From assembly GCA_028825445.1 (NCBI GenBank), contig JAPKAD010000005.1:85551-149550 (forward strand): a stretch of 64,000 bases of DNA, in the 5' to 3' direction. How positions within the stretch are numbered: the stretch's first letter is position 1; the number at the start of each line of letters is the position of its first letter. This DNA comes from Octadecabacter sp. (GTDB lineage: Bacteria > Pseudomonadota > Alphaproteobacteria > Rhodobacterales > Rhodobacteraceae). This document shows, one piece after another, positions 50,692 through 60,749 of this stretch. The translations under genes were made by a program, and so were the position numbers. Under the pieces are notes generated by a model. That model ran no database searches. It was not told where the DNA came from and saw only the letters and a list, made by a program, of their open reading frames with translations.

Positions 50692-51567
50692 ATGACCATA
50701 AACATGGATATCCAGCCGCAGGTTGAAGGCTTCTTTGACCCAGCAACCAACACAATCAGCTATATAGTCAAAGACCCAAATTCGAGCCACTGCGCGATTA
50801 TCGACAGCGTGATGGACATCGATTACGCTGCTGGACGCATCACATCACAACACGCTGATCAACTGATTGCACGGGTTACCGAGCTTGCACTTACGTTAGA
50901 CTGGATCATCGAAACTCATGTCCATGCGGATCATCTGAGCGCTGGACCCTATTTGCAAGACAAACTGGGTGGTAAAATTGGCGTCGGTGAAAAGATAATG
51001 GTGGTGCAAGAAACCTTTGGAAAAGTGTTTAACGAAGGTACAGAATTCCAGCGCGACGGGTCACAATTTGATGCGTTATTCAGCGACAGCGAAACCTACA
51101 CTATTGGGAGTATGAATTGTCTAGTCATGGCCACACCAGGGCATACGCCTGCTTGCATGGTTCATATTATGGGCAACGCCGCATTTATTGGGGACACGCT
51201 GTTCATGCCTGATGGTGGATCGGCCCGGGCAGACTTTCCCGGTGGTGACGCAGGTGAATTGTATGATAGTATCCAAAAAGTGCTAGCCTTACCTGACGAT
51301 ATGCGTTTGTTCATGTGCCACGATTACGGGCCAAATGGTCGTGCGATTGCGTGGGAAACCACAGTGCTGGACCAAAGGGCTGCCAATATCCATGTAGGCG
51401 GTGGCAAGTCGCGCGAAGATTTCATCAAGTTTCGCACCGATCGTGATGCGCAGTTGGCGGTGCCAAAGCTTATTATTCCTGCGTTGCAAGTTAATATGCG
51501 GGCCGGCCATGTACCTAAAGATAAAGATGGAAATCCAGTGTTAAAAGTGCCAGTAAATGGGCTTTAG
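50692..51567 (+). CDS. MBL-fold hydrolase, persulfide dioxygenase / Blh-like
   Basis: A 291-residue metallo-beta-lactamase-fold protein of the ETHE1/Blh group. The metal motif is ETHVHADHLSAGPYL (about 79-93), followed by ATPGHTPACMVHIMG, FIGDTLFMPDGGSARADFPG and FMCHDYGPNGR. Such proteins oxidise glutathione persulfide in sulfide detoxification, usually alongside YeeE/YedE half-transporters (and often a BigR regulator). Both transporter remnants lie directly upstream. The hydrolase itself has no visible lesion. The start at ATG 50692 has weak ribosome-site support. Confidence 0.9.
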   Translation: MTINMDIQPQVEGFFDPATNTISYIVKDPNSSHCAIIDSVMDIDYAAGRITSQHADQLIARVTELALTLDWIIETHVHADHLSAGPYLQDKLGGKIGVGEKIMVVQETFGKVFNEGTEFQRDGSQFDALFSDSETYTIGSMNCLVMATPGHTPACMVHIMGNAAFIGDTLFMPDGGSARADFPGGDAGELYDSIQKVLALPDDMRLFMCHDYGPNGRAIAWETTVLDQRAANIHVGGGKSREDFIKFRTDRDAQLAVPKLIIPALQVNMRAGHVPKDKDGNPVLKVPVNGL

Positions 51568-51631
51568 GTGGACTGCTATTATCACCCTTTAGGCCTCTGA
51601 AATATGAGGCCATAGAATGGGGATGACCCAC

Positions 51632-53329
51632 CTAAGAAGATATAATTTCAAACTTCAAGACGTCGACCATTCCGCGATCAGTCATCTTAAGCATAGGGAT
51701 CACTGGTAGTGCAAGAAAGGCCAATTGCAGAAACGGTTCATCTATTGTGACGCCTAACGATTTGGCAGTGGAGCGAAGAACTTCAAGTTTCTCACGCACG
51801 TATTCAAACGGTTCAAGACTCATCAGACCAGCCAACGGTAATGCAAGTTCAGCTAAAATTTTACCGTTTTCAGTAATGACAAAACCACCCTCAAGCGCTG
51901 TCATGCGATTGGCGGCCAACGCCATGTCATCATAATTAACACCTACACAGACAATGTTATGGTGATCATGGCAGACCGTGGACGCAATAGCACCACTTGA
52001 AAGACCAAAGCCTTTGACGAATCCTGTAGCAATATTGCCGTTAATACCGTGGCGTTCTATGACGGCCATTTTAATAAGATCACGAGCGATGTCGGGGACC
52101 TTATCACCATTTTGAGGTTCAATCACCTCATGCAGATGGTTGGTAATGATTTGCCCCGGAATAACGCCAATAACGTCCGTTTGCGCACGATTGGATGTGG
52201 TTCGAAAGTCGGTTGCTGTGACAGTTGGAGCCTGCACAGAATAGCGGCCGATAGTCGGTGTGACTTTACGGGCGTTGAATGCGGCCTCAGCGGCATGAAT
52301 ACCACCACAGAAAGTCATTTTTGCGTCGCAATTTTCCAAACTGCCAAGGGCAACGATATCAGCCCGTTGACCAGGTGCGATGAGACCACGATCTTTGAAA
52401 CCAAACGCTTCAGCCGCTGACAGTGACGCAGCACGGTAGGCAACGGTGGGCGAAACGCCGCGTTTAATCGCTGTACGGATCATGTAATCCAGATGGCCGT
52501 GTTCCCCGATATCGAGAGGATTTCGATCATCAGTGCAAAAGCACATGTAACTGGCAGTTCGTTCATCCAGGAGCGGCAACAATGCGTCAAGATCCTTGGA
52601 CACCGACCCTTCACGGATCAACACCCTCATGCCTTTCTGCAGCTTTTCACGGGCTTCAACAGCCGTGGTAGCTTCGTGTTCCGTGCGGATGCCAGCCGCA
52701 ATGTAAGCATTCAAATCTTTACCAGACAGCATTGGTGCGTGTCCATCAATATGACCGCCTTTGAACGCCTCAAGTTTAGCCATGATGTCAGCATCTTGAT
52801 GGATAACACCGGGATAGTTCATGACTTCAGCCAAACCAATCACTGCCAAGTGTTCGCGCAGGGCAATCAAGTCCGTCGCCTCAATAAGGGCACCATTAGT
52901 TTCCATGTCAGTTGAGGGTACACAAGAACTGAGATTAACGCGAATATCGAGCACAGTTTCAAGAGCCGCATCGAGAAAATACTGAATGCCTTCAACGCCT
53001 AAAACATTTGCAATTTCATGGGGATCACAGATCGCAGTTGTCACACCAAGAGGGGTTACAAGGCGATCAAATTCAAATGGCGTTATGAGACTGCTTTCAA
53101 TGTGAAGATGCGTATCGATAAACCCGGGTACGAGGGTGAGGCCAGTAACATCCACAACCTCCTTACCGTCGTAATCAGCACATGTACCAACGATAGTATC
53201 ACCACAAATCGCCACGTCACCATCAAGCATTGCACCAGTGATGACATCGAAAACTTGGCCGCCACGCAGAACCAAATCTGCCGGAGCATCACCGCGCCCT
53301 TGTGCTATTCGTTTTGAAAGTTTAGCCAC
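51632..53329 (-). CDS. ade: Adenine deaminase
   Basis: Amidohydrolase converting adenine to hypoxanthine in purine salvage, 565 residues. Metal-binding segments include [20 protein letters not shown] (about 69-88), followed by [30 protein letters not shown] and [20 protein letters not shown] sequence ([12 protein letters not shown]) and [14 protein letters not shown] near the C-terminus are typical of Ade. It stands alone, with its promoter in the gap shared with soxB. Confidence 0.95.
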   Translation of the reverse strand: MAKLSKRIAQGRGDAPADLVLRGGQVFDVITGAMLDGDVAICGDTIVGTCADYDGKEVVDVTGLTLVPGFIDTHLHIESSLITPFEFDRLVTPLGVTTAICDPHEIANVLGVEGIQYFLDAALETVLDIRVNLSSCVPSTDMETNGALIEATDLIALREHLAVIGLAEVMNYPGVIHQDADIMAKLEAFKGGHIDGHAPMLSGKDLNAYIAAGIRTEHEATTAVEAREKLQKGMRVLIREGSVSKDLDALLPLLDERTASYMCFCTDDRNPLDIGEHGHLDYMIRTAIKRGVSPTVAYRAASLSAAEAFGFKDRGLIAPGQRADIVALGSLENCDAKMTFCGGIHAAEAAFNARKVTPTIGRYSVQAPTVTATDFRTTSNRAQTDVIGVIPGQIITNHLHEVIEPQNGDKVPDIARDLIKMAVIERHGINGNIATGFVKGFGLSSGAIASTVCHDHHNIVCVGVNYDDMALAANRMTALEGGFVITENGKILAELALPLAGLMSLEPFEYVREKLEVLRSTAKSLGVTIDEPFLQLAFLALPVIPMLKMTDRGMVDVLKFEIISS

Positions 53330-53597
53330 TTAAAGTCCCTTTATTTAAATAACCAGATAGGAATTCTAAAGCAGCGTCTAGCTAAGACTTGGGCTTAAAA
53401 CCCATTTAATTAATTGATGCTGCTATGACTGTGAGATTCAAAGTCCCAACTTGTTTCTTCTTAAAGACGTCCATTCGCTAATTCATTTAACAATTAAATT
53501 GATCGTTGATATTAAGGATGATGGGTATGAGCTTTCTTGGAATGACTTTAGTGCGCCTATTTTACAGGTAACACACCCAAAAAATGACCATCATGTC

Positions 53598-53611
53598 ATA
53601 CGATGTCGTAT
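53598..53611. promoter_or_regulatory. Palindrome upstream of soxB, candidate operator
   Basis: ATACGATGTCGTAT is a perfect 6-2-6 inverted repeat 77 bp before the soxB start, in the 359-bp ade-soxB intergenic region, which has no other gene. GntR-family regulators often bind GT/AC-centred palindromes of this size; no such regulator is encoded nearby, so the assignment is tentative. Confidence 0.4.
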
Positions 53612-53688
53612 TTGCACTTCTAAATGTCCATTCCCCAAAAGACGGCAGCAAATTGAACGACCATTGTATAACAAAAAGGATAAACTAA

Positions 53689-54939
53689 ATGCGCTACTCT
53701 GGTTTTCAGGTCATTAAACAAGCCCTGAATAATCACAAGGGCTGGAAACCTGCTTGGCGAGACTCTGAACCGCAACCGCACTATGACATTATCATTATCG
53801 GTGGTGGTGGGCACGGCCTTGCGACCGCGTACTATCTTGCGAAAGAATTTAACGGCAAGCGCATCGCAGTACTTGAAAAGGGCTGGATTGGTAGCGGTAA
53901 TGTCGGGCGCAATACGACCATCATCCGATCCAACTATTTACTAGATGGAAACGAACCATTTTATGAATTCTCACTAAAGCTATGGGAAGGGTTAGAGCAG
54001 GATTTAAATTACAATGCGATGATTTCCCAACGCGGCATCCTGAACTTGATTCATACCGATGCCCAGCGCGATGCGTTTATTCGGCGCGGAAATGCGATGA
54101 TACTAAACGGTGCGGACGCCGAAATGCTGACCACCGCGCAGATCAAAAAACGCTATCCTTACCTGAACACCGAAGACGCACGGTTCCCTATAAAGGGGGG
54201 GTTGGCCCAGCATCGCGGCGGCACAGTACGCCATGACGCTGTAGCATGGGGTTATGCGCGCGGGGCAGATAGCTGCGGCGTTGATATTATCCAGAACTGC
54301 GAAGTGACAGGTTTCAAAATTAAAAACGGCAAGGTTTTAGGTCTGGAAACTTCACGCGGGTTCATTGGGGCTGGCAAGGTCGGCTGTGCCGTCGCGGGCT
54401 CATCTTCGCGATTGATGGCAAAAGCTGATATGCGCCTACCGATGGAAAGCCACGTGTTGCAAGCTTTCGTCTCTGAAGGTCTCAAACCTGTATTGGCCGG
54501 TGTTGTTACCTTTGGCGCAGGGCATTTTTATTGTAGTCAATCAGACAAGGGTGGGCTGGTATTTGGTGGCGATCTGGACGGTTACAATTCTTATGCCCAG
54601 CGCGGTAATCTGCCTGTGGTCGAAGACGTTTGCGAAGGCGGAATGGCAATCTTTCCCGCCTTTGGGCGTGCACGGCTTTTACGAATGTGGGGTGGAATAA
54701 TGGACATGTCGATGGACGGCTCGCCAATTATCGACAAAACTCATATTGATGGGCTCTATTTTAACGGGGGCTGGTGTTACGGCGGCTTTAAGGCCACCCC
54801 TGCGAGTGGGTTTTGCTTTGCACACCTGTTAGCGAAAGACTCGCCACATCCGCTTGCGACAGAATATAGATTTGATAGGTTTGAAAGAGGCAGGATGATT
54901 GATGAAAAAGGGATGGGCAATCAGCCCAATTTGCACTGA
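53689..54939 (+). CDS. soxB: Sarcosine oxidase subunit beta
   Basis: FAD-containing subunit of heterotetrameric sarcosine oxidase, which demethylates sarcosine to glycine. The 416-residue protein has IIIGGGGHGLATAYYLAKEF (about 36-55), the FAD-binding Rossmann motif, then GSGNVGRNTTIIRSNYL and the C-terminal YFNGGWCYGGFKATPASG. It is the first gene of soxBDAG and shares one base with the soxD start. Confidence 0.96.
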   Translation: MRYSGFQVIKQALNNHKGWKPAWRDSEPQPHYDIIIIGGGGHGLATAYYLAKEFNGKRIAVLEKGWIGSGNVGRNTTIIRSNYLLDGNEPFYEFSLKLWEGLEQDLNYNAMISQRGILNLIHTDAQRDAFIRRGNAMILNGADAEMLTTAQIKKRYPYLNTEDARFPIKGGLAQHRGGTVRHDAVAWGYARGADSCGVDIIQNCEVTGFKIKNGKVLGLETSRGFIGAGKVGCAVAGSSSRLMAKADMRLPMESHVLQAFVSEGLKPVLAGVVTFGAGHFYCSQSDKGGLVFGGDLDGYNSYAQRGNLPVVEDVCEGGMAIFPAFGRARLLRMWGGIMDMSMDGSPIIDKTHIDGLYFNGGWCYGGFKATPASGFCFAHLLAKDSPHPLATEYRFDRFERGRMIDEKGMGNQPNLH

Positions 54940-55226
54940 TGATAATAAACCATCCTCTACTTGGCCAACGCGACAGTTCGGAATTCACATATCTAGGTGA
55001 CGCAAAACTTATCGAGCGCCCTGATCCGGACAGCGAGACCGCCACCCATGATTTTTATAAATATGCCTACCTGCGCGATAACCCTGCAGGCTGGCACAAA
55101 GAATTGTGGTTTCACGAAGCCGGTGATCGAAGCTGGCTTGTTGTGACCCGAAACACGCTAACCCACGAAATTTCAAAAGTTGAAATGGCACGCGATGTGG
55201 CCCGTGAAAAGGGGCGCAGAAGATGA
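54939..55226 (+). CDS. soxD: Sarcosine oxidase subunit delta, without zinc cysteines
   Basis: A 95-residue small subunit. It begins MIINHPLLGQRDSSEFTYLG and includes FYKYAYLRDNPAGWHKELWF and DRSWLVVTRNTLTHEI, fitting SoxD in length and position. In characterised SoxD a CPxCG-type motif and a later Cys hold zinc. This protein has no cysteine at all, so zinc binding of that type is impossible. It overlaps soxA by 4 nt. Confidence 0.88.
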   Translation: MIINHPLLGQRDSSEFTYLGDAKLIERPDPDSETATHDFYKYAYLRDNPAGWHKELWFHEAGDRSWLVVTRNTLTHEISKVEMARDVAREKGRRR

Positions 55227-58159
55227 TCCAAAAGAACAGATTAGAAGGCGGACAGATCGATACGGCTACGCTGCTAAAATTTAAATTTGATGGTAAATCC
55301 TATGTGGGGCATGAGGGCGACACTTTAGCGTCAGCCCTGCTTGCAAATGGGGTGCGTTTAATGGGGCGGTCGTTTAAATATCACCGCCCACGTGGGGTCC
55401 TATCAGCGGGATCCGAAGAACCCAACGCATTAGTGCAATTGCGTAGCGGCGCCCGTCAAGAACCCAACACACGCGCAACGACGGCGGAATTATTTGATGG
55501 GCTAGTTGCCAAAAGCCAGAATCGCTTTGGATCGCTGCGCTTTGACGCAATGGCTATCAACGACAGGTTCAGTAATTTTCTAACAGCGGGTTTTTATTAC
55601 AAAACTTTTATGTGGCCAAAAACGTTTTGGGAAAAGGTTTATGAACCAATTATTCGCAAGGCTGCAGGCCTTGGATCATTGTCTTTGCTCGATGACCCCG
55701 ACGTCTATGACAAGGGGTTTTTGTACTGTAATTTATTAATAATCGGCGCAGGACCTGCCGGATTGATGGCAGCACTGACTGCTGGTAGATCAGGTGCCAA
55801 TGTTATTCTTGCGGATGAGGACTTTACCTTTGGCGGACGGCTGAATTCCGAAACCTTTAGCATTGGAGATGATTCAAGTGCAGTTTGGGCAGCAGAAGCC
55901 GTAGCAGAACTATCAAGCTTTCCAAACGTTCGGCTGATGGTACGAACAACAATTATTGGCGCTTTCGATCACGGAATTTATGGCGCAGTTGAACGAGTGA
56001 GCGATCATGTAGCCATTCCTGACGCAGGTAAACCGCGCCAAATAATGTGGCGAATTTACACTCAAAGAACAGTGCTGGCCGCAGGCGCAATTGAACGGCC
56101 CATTGCATTTGAAAACAACGACCGCCCCGGCATTATGTTAGGATCTGCTATTCGCACCTATGCGAACCGCTTTGCTGTTGCTGTTGACAAAAGCGTGGCG
56201 ATTTTCACTAACAATGACGATGGTCACCGCACAGCGGCTGATCTGCACGCAAAGGGCTTGAAGATTGCGGCAGTTGTGGATGTCCGCGCAAATGCGCCAC
56301 TCAGTATGGACTTTGAGGTTCTGCAAGGACAAGTCATAAATACTAAAGGTAGGCTTGGTCTGACTTTTGTGGACGTAAAGCTCTCAGATGGAACAATCCG
56401 CACCCTTGATATTGGTGCGCTTGGCATGTCGGGCGGGTGGAATCCCAATGTCCACATGACCTGCCATCAACGCGGTCGCCCAAGGTGGAACGAGAGCCTG
56501 GCTGCGTTTGTCCCAGGTGACACTTTGCCTAATGGTATGATCGTCGCGGGTGCGGCCAATGGAGATATGTCTACCGCAGGAGCACTGCATGGCGGCGCGC
56601 AGGCGGCTCGCGTAGTTTTGGGCCTAAAAGGAAGCATGCCCAAACTGCCCACTGCCGAAGATGCCCCCATAAGACTAACACCATTCTGGTATGTTGAAGG
56701 CTGCAGCCGTGCGTGGCTAGATCAGCAAAACGATGTAACCGTGAAAGACGTCAAACTGAGCCACCAAGAGGGTTTTCGGTCTGTCGAACACTTGAAACGT
56801 TACACAACACTAGGCATGTCTACTGATCAGGGCAAGACGTCCAACATGGGCGGTCTAGCGATAATGGCGGAACTAGCGGGTAAGACAATTCCAGAAGTAG
56901 GAACAACGATTTTCCGCCCTCCCTACACACCCACCGCAATTGGTGCGCTAGCGGGTAGGAATCGTGGGCAGGATTTTCACCCTAAACGCCTAACGCCAAG
57001 TCATAAATGGGCCCTCGAACAGGGTGCAGTTTTTGTTGAGGTCGGCAACTGGATGCGGGCACAGTGGTTCCAAAAAGATGGTGAGACCCATTGGCGTGAA
57101 AGTGTTGACCGTGAGGTTCTCGCGACACGCAGCTCTGTTGGCGTGTGTGATGTAACAACATTGGGCAAAGTTGACGTGCAAGGCATGGACGCCGCTAATT
57201 TCCTGAATAAAATTTATTGCAATGGTTTCGCGAAACTTGCTGTGGGAAAGACCCGATACGGCTTGATGCTGCGAGAAGACGGAATTGCGCTGGACGATGG
57301 TACAGCGGGGAGATTAGCCAATGATCACTTTATAGTAACGACGACAACCGCCAACGCCCTGCCCGTCTATCGCCATATGGAATTTGTACGCCAATGCCTG
57401 TTTCCCGACATGGATGTTCAGCTAATTTCAACTACTGAGGCTTGGGCGCAATACGCAATTGCAGGGCCAAACAGCCGTAACTTACTAGAAAAAATTATAG
57501 ATCAAGATGTGAGTAATGGTGCTTTCCCATTTATGTCTTGCGCTAATATCACCATCTGCAACGGTCTGCGCGCGCGCCTTTTTCGCATATCATTCAGCGG
57601 TGAATTGGCGTTCGAGATCGCAGTACCGACGGCTTATGGCGATGCGCTGATTCGAAAAATCATGGAGGCTGGCGCAGAATTTGACGTAACCCCCTATGGG
57701 ACCGAAGCGCTTGGTGTAATGCGAATAGAAAAAGGTCACGCGACCGGCAATGAATTGAACGGCACAACGAGTGCACTGAACCTTGGAATGGAACGTATGG
57801 TGTCGGAAGCAAAAGACAGCATCGGGTCAATCTTGTCACGTCGCAAAGGAATGAATAGAGCCGATGCTTTATTTCAAATGGGAGTTAAACCACTAGATTT
57901 AAGCGATGATGTGCCAGCAGGTTCTCATCTGATGAATGCCGACGGACCTGTCGATGCGGCCCACGATCAGGGCTATGTGACGTCTGCTTGTTATTCGCCA
58001 AACCTCGGCCACGCCATTGGCCTGGCATTCATCAAAAACGGATCTAATCGGATAGGCGAAAAAATGCGCCTTGTCAGCCCACTGACGGGCGTAGACGTTG
58101 CAGTGGAAATTGTCAGCCCGCACTTTATAGACCCACAGGGAGAGCGGCTTCGTGCATAA
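55223..58159 (+). CDS. soxA: Sarcosine oxidase subunit alpha
   Basis: Large subunit, 978 residues, with NAD- and folate-binding parts. The N-terminal 2Fe-2S-like fold segment (GDTLASALLANGVRLMGRSF) is followed by LLIIGAGPAGLMAALTAGRSG (about 171-191, Rossmann). A C-terminal aminomethyltransferase (GCV_T-like) domain runs from about residue 600 (VGVCDVTTLGKVDVQG). The one-carbon unit is passed to tetrahydrofolate or released as formaldehyde. It overlaps soxG by 8 nt. Confidence 0.96.
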   Translation: MIQKNRLEGGQIDTATLLKFKFDGKSYVGHEGDTLASALLANGVRLMGRSFKYHRPRGVLSAGSEEPNALVQLRSGARQEPNTRATTAELFDGLVAKSQNRFGSLRFDAMAINDRFSNFLTAGFYYKTFMWPKTFWEKVYEPIIRKAAGLGSLSLLDDPDVYDKGFLYCNLLIIGAGPAGLMAALTAGRSGANVILADEDFTFGGRLNSETFSIGDDSSAVWAAEAVAELSSFPNVRLMVRTTIIGAFDHGIYGAVERVSDHVAIPDAGKPRQIMWRIYTQRTVLAAGAIERPIAFENNDRPGIMLGSAIRTYANRFAVAVDKSVAIFTNNDDGHRTAADLHAKGLKIAAVVDVRANAPLSMDFEVLQGQVINTKGRLGLTFVDVKLSDGTIRTLDIGALGMSGGWNPNVHMTCHQRGRPRWNESLAAFVPGDTLPNGMIVAGAANGDMSTAGALHGGAQAARVVLGLKGSMPKLPTAEDAPIRLTPFWYVEGCSRAWLDQQNDVTVKDVKLSHQEGFRSVEHLKRYTTLGMSTDQGKTSNMGGLAIMAELAGKTIPEVGTTIFRPPYTPTAIGALAGRNRGQDFHPKRLTPSHKWALEQGAVFVEVGNWMRAQWFQKDGETHWRESVDREVLATRSSVGVCDVTTLGKVDVQGMDAANFLNKIYCNGFAKLAVGKTRYGLMLREDGIALDDGTAGRLANDHFIVTTTTANALPVYRHMEFVRQCLFPDMDVQLISTTEAWAQYAIAGPNSRNLLEKIIDQDVSNGAFPFMSCANITICNGLRARLFRISFSGELAFEIAVPTAYGDALIRKIMEAGAEFDVTPYGTEALGVMRIEKGHATGNELNGTTSALNLGMERMVSEAKDSIGSILSRRKGMNRADALFQMGVKPLDLSDDVPAGSHLMNADGPVDAAHDQGYVTSACYSPNLGHAIGLAFIKNGSNRIGEKMRLVSPLTGVDVAVEIVSPHFIDPQGERLRA

Positions 58160-58715
58160 TCTTCAAACCATCACCGCCCTTGGCGGAAAGACCCCACGTA
58201 TCGATGTGTTCGATCACATTACAATCATTGAGAATGACAGCGTCGCTTTAGCGTCTGTGACAGCACGGATGGGGCGCGAGGCTGGGTGCTATAAAGTATT
58301 GCAAAAGCTACTAGGTGTTGTGCCAGAAACTGGACGTGCGGTGCTGCATAACACCGAAACGGGTTTTTACATGGGCTTGGATCAATGGATGCTTACTGCT
58401 CCCCGAGTAAGTCATGAATTAATTGCTGATCAGCTTAAAAAATTATTTGGTGATAATGCATCAGTGACGGAACAATCAGGCGCTTGGGTCTGTCTTGACA
58501 TCATCGGCCGCGCAATGCCTGACATGTGTGAACGCCTATGTGCTGTCCCCGTACGGCAGATGGTTGCTGGTGACGTACAGCGGACAGTGATACACAAAAT
58601 GGGATGTTTCGTAATACGTTGCATGGCAAACGATCAACTCCGTATTCTTGGCCCTCGTTCGACAGCTGCGACTTTGCATCACGCTTTGATGACAGCAGCT
58701 ACTTCAACTGCTTGA
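58152..58715 (+). CDS. soxG: Sarcosine oxidase subunit gamma
   Basis: A 187-residue subunit with LGVVPETGRAV and LDQWMLTA matching the SoxG family's substrate-channel region, then SVTEQSGAWVCLDIIG and the C-terminal HLGCFV-like segment (HKMGCFVIRCMAND). The start overlaps soxA by 8 nt and is the last gene of the operon. Confidence 0.9.
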   Translation: MHNLQTITALGGKTPRIDVFDHITIIENDSVALASVTARMGREAGCYKVLQKLLGVVPETGRAVLHNTETGFYMGLDQWMLTAPRVSHELIADQLKKLFGDNASVTEQSGAWVCLDIIGRAMPDMCERLCAVPVRQMVAGDVQRTVIHKMGCFVIRCMANDQLRILGPRSTAATLHHALMTAATSTA

Positions 58716-58794
58716 CCACCACAAATTTTAATAAAAAATTAACACCTACATCAGTAGCTTCAAACCTTGTGCTATCGCAGGAAATTTGACCATA

Positions 58795-59463
58795 TCAGCC
58801 TTCAATCGGTAAATGACCAACTTTTACCAAAATTAACGCGCCTTTAGAACCTGTGTACGGCGTGTGTTTGGACTGATGCGGGCTGCGTATCCATGTGCCA
58901 ACAGTGTATTCGCCCAGTTCATCGCAAAAAGTACCTTCAAGGACAAAAATTTCCTCTCCGCCCAAATGGGTGTGTGGGTTGAATTGGGTGTGGGGTGCCC
59001 AGCGGACCAATGCCACACTTTCAGTGCCATGGGCATGCAAAGGTAGCACTCTTAGTCCAGCCACCGTTCCTGGCATAAAATTAGCATTAACAGTGTCAAT
59101 CACCACAGGAGCCAAATCTTCAGACTGAAACTGATGCAGTTTAACCAGGATCGTACAACCACCGTCACCTACAAATGGTGAATGCAGCGTTCCAATCGGA
59201 TTTCGCACATAGCTACCTTTAGGATAGCTGCCATGCTCGTCATTAAACGTGCCTTCAAGCACAATGAATTCTTCACCACCATCATGAGAATGTTGCGAAA
59301 AACATGAATTTGGTGCATAGCGCACGATCGTTGTCGCGCGCACAACCTCATCACCGACGCGGTCCAGCATCATACGATCAACGCCAGGCATGGGCGAGGC
59401 GCGCCAGTCTTCATCACCTGGACGAACCACTTCACGCCTTGAAAAATCTGATCTAAGTTGCAT
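58795..59463 (-). CDS. Two-domain cupin protein, ChrR-like
   Basis: A 222-residue protein with two tandem cupin domains. The first has FSQHSHDGGEEFIVLEGTF, the second FNPHTHLGGEEIFVLEGTF, each with the His-x-His and Glu pattern for one metal ion. The near-identical HxHxGGEE repeats resemble the cupin half of the anti-sigma factor ChrR, but the zinc-binding N-terminal ASD part of ChrR is missing and no sigma factor gene is adjacent. A metal-dependent enzyme or sensor is possible. It converges with soxG. Confidence 0.85.
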   Translation of the reverse strand: MQLRSDFSRREVVRPGDEDWRASPMPGVDRMMLDRVGDEVVRATTIVRYAPNSCFSQHSHDGGEEFIVLEGTFNDEHGSYPKGSYVRNPIGTLHSPFVGDGGCTILVKLHQFQSEDLAPVVIDTVNANFMPGTVAGLRVLPLHAHGTESVALVRWAPHTQFNPHTHLGGEEIFVLEGTFCDELGEYTVGTWIRSPHQSKHTPYTGSKGALILVKVGHLPIEG

Positions 59464-59669
59464 AAAATTCCTCTATTTATTTTTTAAAGTATTTCTCGCA
59501 TCGCGCGCGGGGCCAGACAGAGCTTAAGTGCACTGCGCGTTCATATAACATTCTGAACAACAGTTCCTGCAATAAAAGAAAGTGACCAAATCAGAATCCC
59601 TGACATCATCATAGCCTACGTTGGAGATTGAGTTAAGATGGTCAGATTATACATTCAAGTCACACACTG

Positions 59670-60707
59670 ATGGCAAGATCAGATGGTTTTTTTATCATTC
59701 AGTTTGTCGCGGTGCAGGATGGTTGCATAACTAAAGGTTTGGACGGCGGGTTAATTACCACAGGATTTGTTGATTTACAGATTAACGACAGTAAAAATGT
59801 GATGTTCAATGACGACTAATCGATCGCCGCGTTGTGCAATATTGCTAACGCCCAAGCTACAACCAGAACGACGGCCATCTTACCAACCTTGATTACCGAT
59901 ACTCCTACCCGAAACCGCGCTGCCATCAATCCAGCTAAGCAGGCCAACGCTGAAGACGTCTGTCCCAACGCAGGCATCCATCTTGAAGGTTTACACCTAT
60001 CAGTAGATGGCAGAAGCGCGCATGATCCAAAATTATTACGCCATACGATAAACTAAGACCTGTCCGTACTGTCAAGTACGGCCGACCAGTTGGCAGACAT
60101 AGTAGTCACAGCTGCACGAGAGAATACACCTTTAAAAAAGATCAAACCATTAGCAGATGCCAGTATCTTGGTATCACTTGGGCATACAGTTACAAATATC
60201 AACGCTTGTCGCACAGCTTTTGATACCAATGTAGCCTGTGTTACTTATTTATTTAAAGCGATGAGCCAATTAACAAGCTGCGAACCCCAATTAGACGGCA
60301 TAACCCTGTCACGCAGTTACTTTTACGCAAGCATATTCACGTCCACCCATCAAAGTAGTCTGAACGGCAAACTACAATCAGACCAGATATTTCAGGTGAC
60401 ATATGAAATGGCAACATCGGCATCATTGACAACTCAATTTACTTTTTATGACAGCAATATTTTTCGCAAAAGCGATCGTCTAACAAAGGCTAACCGCACA
60501 TTGGCAGGCACGGATTTGACGATGATGAATGCAGTGTCAGTTATGATTAATTGGGCGGGTGACTACATAAATACAGCTTTAGAGCGGACGATCTCAACAC
60601 CTGCGAACTTACTGCGCCAACTTGGTAGTTTGTGGCGCATTGCTGGCGCATGTCGACATATTATTTATTTTGGTAATGACATAAGTGTCCCAACTGTATT
60701 GCATTAA
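59670..60707 (+). pseudogene. Broken reading frame, possibly a SIMPL-domain-like gene
   Basis: A single plus-strand frame stays open from 59670 to 60707 except for TAA at 59817 and 60054. The last part (205 codons from 60090) contains SILVSLGHTVTN, then NVACVTYLFKAM and LDGITLSRSYFY. These loosely follow the SIMPL/DUF541 pattern (atisLGVtt..., naa.aavl.al, qTsglsLsP.y.Y). The similarity is weak and seen by eye only. No ribosome site or natural start was found. It could alternatively be an unknown gene with two nonsense mutations. Confidence 0.4.
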
Positions 60708-60749
60708 TAAAATACCGCCCAGTACCAGTTTAACAATAAAGGAACGAAA

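Noticed and set aside
53451..53717. 88-codon ORF overlapping the soxB start
   Set aside because: It runs into soxB in another frame and contains the candidate operator; no domain is recognisable.
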